The notes: generated from the letters alone by a model not told the origin. Positions 33,561-42,395 are shown, counted from the stretch's first letter. The stretch: 54,425 nt of DNA from Ilumatobacteraceae bacterium (GCA_024643255.1 JAHENF010000019.1:1-54425); one strand, 5' to 3'. A program made the numbers and translations.

Positions 33561-33608
33561 AAATTCGGAGCGATCCTTGCGCAGAGCGCAAGGATCGCTC
33601 CGAATTTT
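33561..33608 (+). terminator. Perfect 22-bp intrinsic terminator after clpC
   Basis: Bases 33561-33582 pair without mismatch with 33586-33607 around the loop AGA, and the stem ends in AAATTC/GAATTT followed by another T. It is 20 bases past the clpC stop. The A- and T-rich base of the stem makes it work in either direction. Confidence 0.9.
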
Positions 33609-33658
33609 CGCGTGTGGGACGAGGGGCTGCCGCGTGTCGGCGAGGGGGGCCCGTCATA

Positions 33659-34459
33659 ATGTCCCCCGTGGTTCGTCGGGTCCTGGTCGTCTGTGTGTGC
33701 ATGATCGCGCTCGTCGGCTGCCGTCTCGACGTCGCCGTCGACATGAACGTCGAACCCGACGGAACGGGCACGATCTCGATCCTCGCGACCGCCGACGCCG
33801 AACTGGTGGCTGCCGTCCCGACGATCGCCGACGAATTGGCGACCAGCGACATCGTCGCCGCCGGATGGGTCGTCGATGGGCCCACGGCGACGCCCGAGGG
33901 CGGGCTGACGATCACGCTGACGCACGGCTTCTTCTCCGACCAGGAGGCGACGAACCTGCTCAACAGCCTGGGGCCGCCGTTCAACGAGATGTCGCTCGTG
34001 CGCAACAGCAGCGGCGAGGACACCACCACACGACTCAGGGGGCTCCTCGGCCTTCCCGACGGCTTCGCGTCGTTCGCCGACGACGACCTCGTCGCCGCCA
34101 TCGGGTCGATGCCGTTCGCCGAGCGGATCGCCGCGGCCGGCGCGACGCCCACCTCGTCGATGGGCGTGACGATGCGGGCGGCTCTGCCCGGCGACATCGA
34201 CGAGAGCCAGACGAACGCGACAACGCTCGACGACGGCCGACTCGAGTGGGTCGTCCCGCTCGACGCCACGGTGCTCGATGCCCGAGCGGTGACCGTGCAG
34301 TCACCGGGAGACGACCGTTGGTGGGCCCGCCCACTGTCGGTCGTCGCGCTCGTGGCGCTCGTCGCCTGGGTGGCATTCATGACGCTGTTCATCGGGTATG
34401 TCGCGTGGGCCCGCTGGCAACGCACCCACCGTCAGCCACCCGCAGGGTCCGCTCGCTGA
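33659..34459 (+). CDS. LppM-like lipoprotein
   Basis: The 266-residue product has a signal sequence with lipobox ALVGC (Cys21), followed by RLDVAVDMNVEPDGTG, which resembles the start of mycobacterial LppM/DUF3153 proteins. The outer beta-rich domain spans residues 22-225, and a C-terminal membrane helix (about 230-250) with a basic tail closes it. Two starts are possible: ATG 33659, with GAGGGGGG upstream, or GTG 33668, seven bases after CATAAT (33655-33660), as a leaderless message. The second fits the local pattern but I kept the longer frame. Confidence 0.78.
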   Translation: MSPVVRRVLVVCVCMIALVGCRLDVAVDMNVEPDGTGTISILATADAELVAAVPTIADELATSDIVAAGWVVDGPTATPEGGLTITLTHGFFSDQEATNLLNSLGPPFNEMSLVRNSSGEDTTTRLRGLLGLPDGFASFADDDLVAAIGSMPFAERIAAAGATPTSSMGVTMRAALPGDIDESQTNATTLDDGRLEWVVPLDATVLDARAVTVQSPGDDRWWARPLSVVALVALVAWVAFMTLFIGYVAWARWQRTHRQPPAGSAR

Positions 34460-34483
34460 GCGGACCGTGTGACATCGTTGGGC

Positions 34484-35203
34484 ATGGCCGACACCGCCAC
34501 GATTCCGACCCGGATCGACTTCCATTTCGACGTGATGTGCCCGTTCGCGTACCAGTCCGCGAAGTGGATCCGGGAGGTTCGCCGCCAGAACGACCTGCAG
34601 ATCGACTGGAAGTTCTTCAGCCTCGAGGAGATCAACCGGGTCGAGGGCAAGAAGCATCCGTGGGAACGGGAATGGTCATACGGCTGGTCGATGATGCGCA
34701 TCGGTGCGCTCCTGCGGCGATCGAGCATGGACGACCTCGATCGGTGGTACGAACGCGCGGGTCGGGCGCTCCACGAGGAGGGGCACCGCCCCCACGATCC
34801 CGACGTGGCGCGACACCTGCTCGAAGAGATCGGTCTCGACCCCGCAGTGGTCGACGAGGCGATCGCCGATCCGACCACCCACGACGAGGTCCGCGCCGAG
34901 CACGAGCGCGTGGTGACCGCCGGCGGCTACGGCGTCCCGACGCTGTTCTTCCCCGAGTTCCTCAACGGCCTCGGCGAACCAGAGTGCCTGTTCGGACCGG
35001 TCGTCATGGATCCACCGACCGGTGACGCCGCGTTGCGCCTGTGGCATGCGACGACGGCGTGGCTCGAGTTCCCGTACCTGTTCGAGCTGCAGCGGCCGAA
35101 GAACCCGGCGCACGGCCAGGTGATCGTCGATCGACTCCGCCCGTACCTCGACGCCCGCGACTGGGTGTCGATCAACCGCGGCAAGGTCGTCTCCTTCGAC
35201 TGA
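34484..35203 (+). CDS. DsbA-fold oxidoreductase with a single active-site Cys
   Basis: The 239-residue thioredoxin-fold protein of the DsbA/FrnE family has [14 protein letters not shown] at the active site, a long helical insertion (residues 60-140) and [13 protein letters not shown] with the cis-Pro. The motif is Cys19-Pro-Phe-Ala, so the second cysteine of CxxC is lost. This suggests a glutathione- or mycothiol-transferase-like or isomerase chemistry instead of disulfide formation. There is no signal peptide, so it is cytoplasmic. ATG 34484 is chosen; an in-frame GTG lies at 34469. Confidence 0.85.
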   Translation: MADTATIPTRIDFHFDVMCPFAYQSAKWIREVRRQNDLQIDWKFFSLEEINRVEGKKHPWEREWSYGWSMMRIGALLRRSSMDDLDRWYERAGRALHEEGHRPHDPDVARHLLEEIGLDPAVVDEAIADPTTHDEVRAEHERVVTAGGYGVPTLFFPEFLNGLGEPECLFGPVVMDPPTGDAALRLWHATTAWLEFPYLFELQRPKNPAHGQVIVDRLRPYLDARDWVSINRGKVVSFD

Positions 35204-35273
35204 ACCGTGTGTCGGGGTCACCTCCCTGACGTAAGAGCGCATCTGTGCGACAGCCCCTCGTCATGATGGGGCC

Positions 35274-36644
35274 ATGAGCAGAGCGAAGGTCGTCCACGTG
35301 TGCAGCGAGTGCGGCACCACACACGCGAAGTGGGCCGGGCGGTGCGCCGGATGCGGCGACTGGAACACGCTGGTCGAAGACGTCGAAGTCGACAACACGA
35401 GCGCTCCGGTTGCGGCATCGACGCGCCCGGGGCCCACCCGGATCGGCGACGTCGGCACCGAGCACGGCCACCCCGTCGCCACGTCGATTCCCGAACTCGA
35501 CCGGGTCCTGGGCGGAGGGCTCGTCGCCGGGTCGGTCACGTTGCTCGGGGGCGAGCCGGGCATCGGCAAGAGCACGCTGTTGCTGCAGTTGCTCGCCGCG
35601 TGGAACGGGCCGACCCTCTACGTGACAGCCGAGGAGAGCGCCCAACAGGTGAAACGACGAGCCGAACGTCTCGGAGCGGCCCGTGACGACCTGTGGCTGC
35701 ACGCCGAGACGTCGATGCCCCACATCCTCGATGCGATCGAGCGCATCCGCCCCGAACTCGTCGTGATCGACTCGATCCAGACGGTGTCGGATCCCGCTCT
35801 CGGCTCGCTGCCCGGCAGCGTCGGTCAGGTTCGCGGCTGCGCCCAACGTTTCGTCAACGAAGCCAAGGAGCGCGACGTGACGATCGTGCTCGTCGGCCAC
35901 GTCACGAAGGAGGGTGGGCTCGCGGGGCCACGGGTACTCGAACACGTCGTCGACACCGTGCTGCAGTTCGAAGGCGACCGGCATCATGCGCTCCGGCTGC
36001 TCCGGGCGTCGAAGCATCGCTTCGGTCCCACGAACGAACTCGGATTGTTCGAGATGGCCAACGGCGGGCTCGTCGGCGTGCCGGATCCATCGTCGTTGTT
36101 CCTCGCCGACCGGCGTACCGGGATCCCCGGTTCCGCCGTCGTGCCGACGATGGAGGGCCAACGACCGATCGTCGTCGAGGTCCAGGCGCTCACCAACCCG
36201 AGCGTGCCTGGCGTCCCGCCGCGGCGCAGCGCCCTGGGGCTCGACGGTGGACGGCTGTCGATGCTGATGGCGGTGCTCGGCCGCCGCAGCCGCGTGATGG
36301 TCGGCGATCAGGACGTGTACGCCTCGACGGCGGGCGGCGTCAAGCTCAACGAGCCCGGCCTCGACCTCGGCGTCTGCCTGGCGGTGGTCAGCGCGGTTCG
36401 CGACCAACCGATGCCGGCGGACCTCGCTGTGTTCGGCGAAGTCGGCCTGGGCGGCGAGCTGCGCCAGGTCGGCCAGGCCGCACGCCGGCTGACCGAGGCC
36501 GCCCGGCTCGGGTTCCGGCGCGTGATCGTGCCGACGAACTCTCCCGACTGCGACGCCGGGATCGACGTGATCCGGGCCGCGACGTTGAGCGAAGCGATCG
36601 CCGTCGCGGGTCTCGGCTCAGGTGCGCTCCGAGCAACGGGATGA
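35274..36644 (+). CDS. radA: DNA repair protein RadA (Sms)
   Basis: The 456-residue helicase-like recombination factor extends D-loops. It has a zinc finger CSECG-CAGCG (residues 10-27), Walker A GGEPGIGKSTLLLQL, Walker B ELVVIDSIQ and the RadA-specific motif, which reads KHRFG (247-251) instead of the usual KNRFG. A C-terminal Lon-protease-like domain lacks catalytic residues, as usual. Either GGGG or a -10-like CATGAT (35262-35267) lies before the ATG. It is 43 bases upstream of disA; RadA regulates DisA in other bacteria. Confidence 0.96.
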   Translation: MSRAKVVHVCSECGTTHAKWAGRCAGCGDWNTLVEDVEVDNTSAPVAASTRPGPTRIGDVGTEHGHPVATSIPELDRVLGGGLVAGSVTLLGGEPGIGKSTLLLQLLAAWNGPTLYVTAEESAQQVKRRAERLGAARDDLWLHAETSMPHILDAIERIRPELVVIDSIQTVSDPALGSLPGSVGQVRGCAQRFVNEAKERDVTIVLVGHVTKEGGLAGPRVLEHVVDTVLQFEGDRHHALRLLRASKHRFGPTNELGLFEMANGGLVGVPDPSSLFLADRRTGIPGSAVVPTMEGQRPIVVEVQALTNPSVPGVPPRRSALGLDGGRLSMLMAVLGRRSRVMVGDQDVYASTAGGVKLNEPGLDLGVCLAVVSAVRDQPMPADLAVFGEVGLGGELRQVGQAARRLTEAARLGFRRVIVPTNSPDCDAGIDVIRAATLSEAIAVAGLGSGALRATG

Positions 36645-36687
36645 CGTCGCCTCAGACGCTCGGGGCATCGTCATCTAGGATCAACCC

Positions 36688-37764
36688 ATGGGCTCCCGAT
36701 ACAGCGGTGTGAACGAGGCGATGCGCGATGCGCTCGCCCGTGTGTCACCGGGGACGCCACTGCGCGACGGGATCGACCGCGTCGTGCGCGCGAAGGCGGG
36801 CGCACTGCTGGTGCTCACCGACGATGCCGAGGTGCTGTCGATCTGCTCCGGCGGCTTTCTCGTCGACGCGCCCTACAGCCCCCAACGCCTGTCCGAGCTC
36901 GCGAAGATGGACGGCGCGATCATCATCTCCTCCGACGGGGGGCGCATCGCTCGCGCCAACGTGCACCTCGTGCCCGATCCGAGCGTCCCGACGACCGAGA
37001 CCGGCACGCGGCACCGAACCGCCGAGCGTGTCGCCCTGTCGCTCGACGTGCCGGTGGTGTCGGCGAGCGAGGAGATGGGTGTCATCAACGTCTACGCCGG
37101 CGGCGACAAGCGCCAGTTGCAGGAGGTCGGCCACCTCCTCGATCGGGCGAACCAGGCACTGCAGACACTCGAACGGTACAAAGTCCGGCTCGACGACGCG
37201 ATCACGAACCTGACCGCGGCGGAGATCGAGGACGTCGTCACACTGCGCGACGTGGTCGCCGTGGTGCAACGCGGCGAGATGGTCCACCGGATCGCCGACG
37301 AGATCGAGACGATGATCATCGAACTGGGTGTCGATGCTCGTCTGCTCCGCCTCCAGCTCGACGAGCTGTACGGCGAGATCGACGACGAACTCGACCTCGT
37401 GGTGGCCGACTACCTCCCGCCGGGCCGATCGGTCGCCGAGACACTGGCCGGCATGACGCAGTTGTCCGACGACGACGTCCTCAACCTGCGTCTCGCCGCC
37501 GACGCGTTGTCGCCCGGTGCCGACTCGAACGATCTCAGCCAGGAGGCCGCGCCGAAGGGGCTGCGTCTGCTGCATCGGGTGAGCCGATTGCCGCCCGAGA
37601 CCGCGATCGCCGTCGCCTATCACTTCGGCGGGCTCGCCAAGCTCCAGCGTGCGACGGTCGACGATCTGTTGTCGGTCGAGGGTGTCGACGAGGCCACCGC
37701 CCGGGCGATCCGCGAGACACTGAGTCGCGTCACCGAGTCGACGATCCTCGACCAGTACAGCTGA
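36688..37764 (+). CDS. disA: DNA-integrity scanning diadenylate cyclase DisA
   Basis: The 358-residue enzyme makes c-di-AMP from two ATP and stops when it meets branched DNA. The N-terminal DAC domain shows KMDGAIIIS (about residue 74) and GTRHRTAER (about residue 107), the two catalytic motifs. A helical spine leads to a C-terminal helix-hairpin-helix domain (LLSVEGVDEATARAIRE). TAGGAT (36676-36681) with six bases to the ATG indicates a leaderless transcript separate from radA. It converges on the GH18-like gene. Confidence 0.97.
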   Translation: MGSRYSGVNEAMRDALARVSPGTPLRDGIDRVVRAKAGALLVLTDDAEVLSICSGGFLVDAPYSPQRLSELAKMDGAIIISSDGGRIARANVHLVPDPSVPTTETGTRHRTAERVALSLDVPVVSASEEMGVINVYAGGDKRQLQEVGHLLDRANQALQTLERYKVRLDDAITNLTAAEIEDVVTLRDVVAVVQRGEMVHRIADEIETMIIELGVDARLLRLQLDELYGEIDDELDLVVADYLPPGRSVAETLAGMTQLSDDDVLNLRLAADALSPGADSNDLSQEAAPKGLRLLHRVSRLPPETAIAVAYHFGGLAKLQRATVDDLLSVEGVDEATARAIRETLSRVTESTILDQYS

Positions 37765-37767
37765 ACG

Positions 37768-38994
37768 TCAGTTCGCGATGGTGGTGGGAGCTTTCGGGTC
37801 GGCCACCGTCGGCAGGATTGCGTCCCACACCGCGTCGTCGTCGAAGCCGAGTGCCCACAGCGCCACCCCGTCGAGGCGGTACTCGCGCGCGAGGTCCATC
37901 CGCAGACGGATGCCGTCGCCGTCGACGTACTGCACGCGGCGGGTCTGCATGCACGTCGTCGTTCCGTCGGTCACCTCGAGCTCGTAGTCGAACATCCACT
38001 CACCCGTTGCGTCGACGCGCACGGGCCGACCCTGGCGACGCGCGATCAGGTCGTCGACCGACCGCGCTGACACGGTCGTTCGGCCCGGGACATCCGACGC
38101 CGGGCACTCGCCTGCGACGGACACCGGCCAGTTGCGCCCGTACGCCGGCAGTCCGAGCACGAGCTTGTCGGGCGATCCCGCAGCCTCGATCGCGCCGACG
38201 ATCGCCGACTCGACCCAATCGATGGGGGCGATCGGGCCCGGCGTGGCGACCGAGTAGTCGTAGACCATCATCCGGATCCGATCGACGTGCTCGGCGATGG
38301 CGCCGTAGTCGTACACCCAGTAGCCGCTCTCGGGGGTCTGGCCGGCGTCGTACACCGGAGGGATGCTGACGGTGAGCGTGCGGCCGTCGGCGTGCAGGGC
38401 GGCGGCGAGCTCCTCGACGAACGACACCCAGTTCGGACGTGTCGCCGACCAGCTGTCACGACCGTCGGCGAACGCGAACTGCTCGTAGTCGATGTCGATC
38501 CCGTCGAAGCCACCATCGGCGGCGAACGCTCGGATCGTGTCGACGTGCGTGCTCCTCGTCGCCGGGTCGGCGAGGATCGCGGCCATCGCCCCGGCGGGCA
38601 GCGCGTCGATGATCGACGGCACGACGTCGACGCCTGCGCGCTCGGCCTTGGCCATGAACTCCGCAGTTCGATCGGCCGACGCGTTCGGGTCGACGATGAT
38701 CTGATCGACGCCGACCGCGTTGTACCAGAACGGCGAGACCTCGCGCATCGACGGCCCCCTGCGGTCGAACTCGGGCAGCGAGTCGTCGAGCGCCCAGTAC
38801 GGCACCCATGCATCGAGCGCGATGTCCGGTTTCGGAGGCAGCGGCTGCTCGTTGACGCCGATGTAGACCGCGACCGCCGCGATCAGCACCACCAGCGCCG
38901 CCAACCCGCCGAGCACCGCGAGCCGCCGTCGGTTCCCCCGGCCGGGTTGGTCAGCCGACGATGGGGTCGCGTCGGCCTGCGGCCCGGCCGGCAT
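37768..38994 (-). CDS. Membrane-anchored glycoside hydrolase family 18-like protein
   Basis: The 408-residue product has a short Pro/Ala-rich cytoplasmic part, one membrane helix (RLAVLGGLAALVVLIAAVAV, about 24-50) and an outer TIM-barrel. The GH18 catalytic signature is FDGIDIDYEQ, with Glu as acid/base. GH18 relatives such as YdhD/SleL cut glycan chains of peptidoglycan or chitin, so a wall hydrolase is likely. I place the start at ATG 38994, 44 bases inside the upstream HAD gene; no clear ribosome site is seen and longer in-frame starts exist. Confidence 0.82.
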   Translation of the reverse strand: MPAGPQADATPSSADQPGRGNRRRLAVLGGLAALVVLIAAVAVYIGVNEQPLPPKPDIALDAWVPYWALDDSLPEFDRRGPSMREVSPFWYNAVGVDQIIVDPNASADRTAEFMAKAERAGVDVVPSIIDALPAGAMAAILADPATRSTHVDTIRAFAADGGFDGIDIDYEQFAFADGRDSWSATRPNWVSFVEELAAALHADGRTLTVSIPPVYDAGQTPESGYWVYDYGAIAEHVDRIRMMVYDYSVATPGPIAPIDWVESAIVGAIEAAGSPDKLVLGLPAYGRNWPVSVAGECPASDVPGRTTVSARSVDDLIARRQGRPVRVDATGEWMFDYELEVTDGTTTCMQTRRVQYVDGDGIRLRMDLAREYRLDGVALWALGFDDDAVWDAILPTVADPKAPTTIAN

Positions 38995-39637
38995 GGATCC
39001 GTCGGAGGGAGGCGAGATCGACGCCGGCGAGCGAGTCGACGATGGTGAGCCCGGAGGCGGGAGCGACGGGGACGACATGGGGGACGCCCAGCGTCGCACA
39101 CCCTGCGGCTCGGGCAGAGGCAACACCCGTCGGAGAGTCCTCGATGGCCACACACGACCGGGGATCGACGCCGAGGGCCGCCGCGGCGGCGAGATACGGC
39201 TCGGGATCCGGTTTGCCGTTGGTGACCTCGTCGCCCGTGATCGACGCGGCAAACGACCCGGGAGGGGCGGCGGCGATCACCGCATCGGCGAGCGAACGCC
39301 ACGACATGGTGACCATGGCGCAAGGAATGCCGGCAGCGACGCATTCGGCGAGGAGTTCGGGGGCACCGGGGCGCCACGGAAGTTCGTCGGCCACCCGGGC
39401 GATCACGCCGTCGAGCAGCCAGTTGGCGATCTCGTCGGGCTCCATCGGCACGCCACCGCGCGAGCGCAGTTCACGACCGGCATCGAGCAGGTCGAAGCCG
39501 ACGATCGAGTGCGCGTCGGCGGCCGTCCACGTGCCGCCGTGGCGACCGACCAATTCGTGCTCACACGCGATCCAGTAGGGCTCGGTGTCGACCAACGTGC
39601 CGTCCATGTCCCACAGCACCGCTGCCAGCTCAGTCAT
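38951..39637 (-). CDS. HAD-family phosphatase (subfamily IA, beta-PGM-like)
   Basis: The 228-residue product has VLWDMDGTLVDTEPYW (motif I with both Asp), an alpha-helical cap, AMVTMSWRS (motif II), NGKPDPEPYLAAA (motif III Lys) and AIEDSPTGVASARAAG (motif IV). It should hydrolyse a small phosphorylated metabolite or isomerise a sugar phosphate; the substrate is unknown. It starts 16 bases after the Ccr stop, so it may be cotranscribed. Confidence 0.92.
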   Translation of the reverse strand: MTELAAVLWDMDGTLVDTEPYWIACEHELVGRHGGTWTAADAHSIVGFDLLDAGRELRSRGGVPMEPDEIANWLLDGVIARVADELPWRPGAPELLAECVAAGIPCAMVTMSWRSLADAVIAAAPPGSFAASITGDEVTNGKPDPEPYLAAAAALGVDPRSCVAIEDSPTGVASARAAGCATLGVPHVVPVAPASGLTIVDSLAGVDLASLRRIHAGRAAGRRDPIVG

Positions 39638-39653
39638 GAGCTCTGCCGGGCGG

Positions 39654-40988
39654 TCACGAGCGGAAGATGGTGATCTTGTCCTCGCCGATGCGAGCGCGCT
39701 TGTCGGGGTCGGAGATGCCGAGGCCCTCCGACGGCGCCAGACACAGCACGCCGAGCTTGCCCTCGACTTCGTTGTGGTGCACCGCGAGCGCGGCGTCGCC
39801 GACGGCCGAGAGGTCGTAGGTCGTCGTGAGCAACGGCTGGATGCGGCCCTGGTCGAGCAGTTTGTTGGCGGCGTACGACTCGGCGTAGTTCGCGAAGTGC
39901 GAGCCGATGAGCTTCTTGAGGCGCATCCAGAAGTGGCGGTTGTCGAACTCGACCATGTAGCCCGAGGTCGCCGCACACGTGACGATCGTGCCGCCGCGCT
40001 TGACGGCGAACACCGAGGCCCCCATCGTGGATCGACCGGGATGTTCGAAGACGATGTCGACGTCCTCGCCGTTGTTGACCTCGCGGATCTTCTTGCCGAA
40101 ACGGCGCCACTCGGACTCGTCCTGGGTGTTCTCGTCCGACCAGAACTGGTAGTTCTCGGCGCGGCGGTCGATGACGGCCTCACAACCCATGCGATTGAGC
40201 AGCGCCGCGCGTTCCGGCGACGACACCACGCCGACGGGTGTCCCGCCCCCGTTGAGCACGTACTGGACGGCGTAACCACCGATCCCGCCGGTGGCGCCCC
40301 AGATCAGGACGCTGTCGCCCTGCTTCATCTGCGCGCCGTTGCCGCCCACGAGCATGCGATACGAGGTGGAGCTGCAGAGTGCGTTGACGGCCGACTCCTC
40401 CCACGTGAGATGCGTGGGCTTCGGCATCAGCTGGTTGGCCTTGACGACGGCGAGGTCGGCGAGCCCGCCGAAGTTCGTCTCGAAACCCCAGATGAGCTGG
40501 TTGCTGGCGAGCATCGAGTCGTTGTGGGCACTCGGGTCCTGATCGTCGACGTAGTTGCAGTGCACCGTCACCCGGTCGCCGGGCTTCCAGTTGCGGACGG
40601 CCGAACCGACGCGCACGACGACACCCGAAGCGTCCGATCCGACGACGTGATAGGGCAACGAGTGGCGCTTGCCCCACTCGTTGCCGCGCCCCATCCGGTC
40701 GAGGAATCCGAACGTGGGCAGCGGTTCGAAGATCGAGCTCCACACCGTGTTGAAGTTGATGCTCGACGCCATGACCGCGAGGTACACCTCGTCGGGTGCG
40801 AGTTCGGGGGTGGCGACCTCTTCGACGTGAAGCGATGCCCGGGGATCCTTGTCCCAGGAGTCGACGCCTTCGAACATCGTGGCTTCGTCGCGCTTGACGA
40901 TCGCCGCCCGATAGCTCTCGGGAATCTCGAGACCGGCGAGCTCCACACCGGTTGCGTCGGACTGGATGGCCTCGAGGATCTGTCGCAT
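39654..40988 (-). CDS. ccr: Crotonyl-CoA carboxylase/reductase
   Basis: The 444-residue medium-chain dehydrogenase reductively carboxylates crotonyl-CoA to ethylmalonyl-CoA with NADPH and CO2, the key step of the ethylmalonyl-CoA pathway. The four residues known to hold CO2 in the Kitasatospora enzyme are all present: Asn80 in INFNTVW, Phe169-Glu170 in WGFETNFG, and His364 in GSHFANY. The nucleotide loop is WGATGGIGGYA. The -10 (TAACCT, 40997-41002 minus) is eight bases before the ATG and overlaps a 14-bp palindrome. Divergent from a thiolase. Confidence 0.95.
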   Translation of the reverse strand: MRQILEAIQSDATGVELAGLEIPESYRAAIVKRDEATMFEGVDSWDKDPRASLHVEEVATPELAPDEVYLAVMASSINFNTVWSSIFEPLPTFGFLDRMGRGNEWGKRHSLPYHVVGSDASGVVVRVGSAVRNWKPGDRVTVHCNYVDDQDPSAHNDSMLASNQLIWGFETNFGGLADLAVVKANQLMPKPTHLTWEESAVNALCSSTSYRMLVGGNGAQMKQGDSVLIWGATGGIGGYAVQYVLNGGGTPVGVVSSPERAALLNRMGCEAVIDRRAENYQFWSDENTQDESEWRRFGKKIREVNNGEDVDIVFEHPGRSTMGASVFAVKRGGTIVTCAATSGYMVEFDNRHFWMRLKKLIGSHFANYAESYAANKLLDQGRIQPLLTTTYDLSAVGDAALAVHHNEVEGKLGVLCLAPSEGLGISDPDKRARIGEDKITIFRS

Positions 40989-40996
40989 GGCGTGCG

Positions 40997-41013
40997 AGGT
41001 TACCGATCGGTAA
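40997..41013 (-). promoter_or_regulatory. ccr -10 element overlapped by a perfect palindromic operator
   Basis: TTACCGATCGGTAA at 41000-41013 is a perfect 14-bp palindrome of the kind bound by TetR-family repressors. Its end forms part of TAACCT, the -10 of ccr, so a bound protein would block the promoter. The thiolase start lies 119 bases away on the other strand. Confidence 0.6.
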
Positions 41014-41132
41014 TCCGCACCGACAAGGCGGGCCCGGCCGCCCGCCACCACTGGATTTCTCCGCCGAGCGCTCGCTCGGCGCGCACCCAGCGGCATTTCT
41101 CGGGGGTTGGGGGGCGGGGGTAGCGTTGGCAC

Positions 41133-42323
41133 ATGGCTTCCACAGGTTCGTACATCGTCGCCGGCGCCCGCACTCCGATCGGAAAGATGAGCGGCGCCCT
41201 GTCCTCGTTCTCGGCCGCTGAACTCGGCGGTTTCGCGATCGCCGCAGCGCTCGAGCGCGCCGGCGTCGCTCCCGAGGAGGTCGAGCACGTCATCATGGGA
41301 CAGGTGCTCATGGCCGGTCAGGGGCAGGTGCCCAGCCGTCAGGCGGCGGTGAAGGCCGGCATTCCGATGAGCGTGCCGTCGATCAACGTCAACAAGGTCT
41401 GCCTGTCGGGCCTGAACTCGATCTATCTCGCCAACCAGATGATCGCGGCAGGGGAAGCCGACATCGTCGTGGCGGGTGGCATGGAGTCGATGACCAATGC
41501 CCCGTACCTGGCCGACGGGGCGCGCGGCGGATTCCGCTACGGCAACACCGAACTGCGCGACGCGATCATCGCCGATGGTCTGTGGTGTTCGTTCGACGGC
41601 TGCCTGATGGGCCTCGGCACCGATCGCTACGCCGGCAGCGAGAACGTCAGCCGCGAAGCCCAAGATGCCTTCGCCGCCACCTCGAACGAACGGGCCGCCA
41701 CTGCGATCAAGGAAGGCCGTCTGGCCGACGAGATCGTTGCGGTCGCCGTCCCGCAGCGCAAGGGTGACCCGATCCTGGTGGAGACCGACGAAGGCGTGCG
41801 ACCCGGCACCACCATCGAGAGCCTCGGCGGGCTGCGCCCGGCCTTCGACAAGGACGGCACGGTCACGGCCGGCAACGCCTCGCAGCTGTCCGACGGCGCC
41901 AGCGCCATCGTGATGATGTCGCGCGCCGAGGCCGAGCGCCGTGGCGTTGCGCCACTCGGGGAGTTCGTGTCGTATGGCATGGTCGCCGGCCCCGACAACG
42001 CGTCGTTGCTGCACCAGCCGAGCCGGGCGATCCTCAAGGCCGCCGAGCGGGCCGGCATCGCCATTGCCGATCTCGACTTGTTCGAGATCAACGAGGCCTT
42101 CGCCGCCGTCGGCATCGCCTCGGCAGCCGAACTCGGCATCTCCGATGACATCGTCAACGTCAACGGCGGTGCGATCGCCCTCGGTCACCCGATCGGCATG
42201 AGCGGCAACCGGTTGGCGCTCACGCTGCTGCACGAGCTCAAGCGTCGCGGTGGCGGCATCGGTGCGGTCGCCCTGTGCGGCGGCGGCGGCCAGGGCGACG
42301 CCGCCATCCTGCGGACCGTCTGA
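41133..42323 (+). CDS. Acetyl-CoA C-acetyltransferase (thiolase)
   Basis: The 396-residue thiolase condenses two acetyl-CoA or cleaves 3-ketoacyl-CoA. Cys90 in NKVCLSGLNS is the acyl-binding nucleophile, GGAIALGHPIGMSG holds the catalytic His, and ALCGGGGQGD holds the second Cys. The nucleophile loop has Leu where most have Gly (VCGSG). TAGCGT (41121-41126) lies six bases before the ATG, so the message is probably leaderless. Its position opposite ccr suggests it supplies acetoacetyl-CoA to the ethylmalonyl-CoA pathway. Confidence 0.95.
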   Translation: MASTGSYIVAGARTPIGKMSGALSSFSAAELGGFAIAAALERAGVAPEEVEHVIMGQVLMAGQGQVPSRQAAVKAGIPMSVPSINVNKVCLSGLNSIYLANQMIAAGEADIVVAGGMESMTNAPYLADGARGGFRYGNTELRDAIIADGLWCSFDGCLMGLGTDRYAGSENVSREAQDAFAATSNERAATAIKEGRLADEIVAVAVPQRKGDPILVETDEGVRPGTTIESLGGLRPAFDKDGTVTAGNASQLSDGASAIVMMSRAEAERRGVAPLGEFVSYGMVAGPDNASLLHQPSRAILKAAERAGIAIADLDLFEINEAFAAVGIASAAELGISDDIVNVNGGAIALGHPIGMSGNRLALTLLHELKRRGGGIGAVALCGGGGQGDAAILRTV

Positions 42324-42328
42324 TCACC

Positions 42329-42363
42329 ACCGCTCACCACACCGCTCACCACACCGCTCACCA
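42329..42363 (+). repeat. 12-bp tandem repeat, about three units
   Basis: ACCGCTCACCAC is repeated almost three times exactly, starting six bases after the thiolase stop and ending just before a terminator hairpin. Such a perfect short array suggests recent slippage. Confidence 0.85.
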
Positions 42364-42365
42364 TG

Positions 42366-42395
42366 CACTGCCGGGCGGTCCGCCACCCGGCAGTG
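42366..42395 (+). terminator. 10-bp hairpin, probable thiolase terminator
   Basis: CACTGCCGGG and CCCGGCAGTG pair perfectly around a 10-base loop, 42 bases past the thiolase stop. There is no T-run. Confidence 0.65.
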
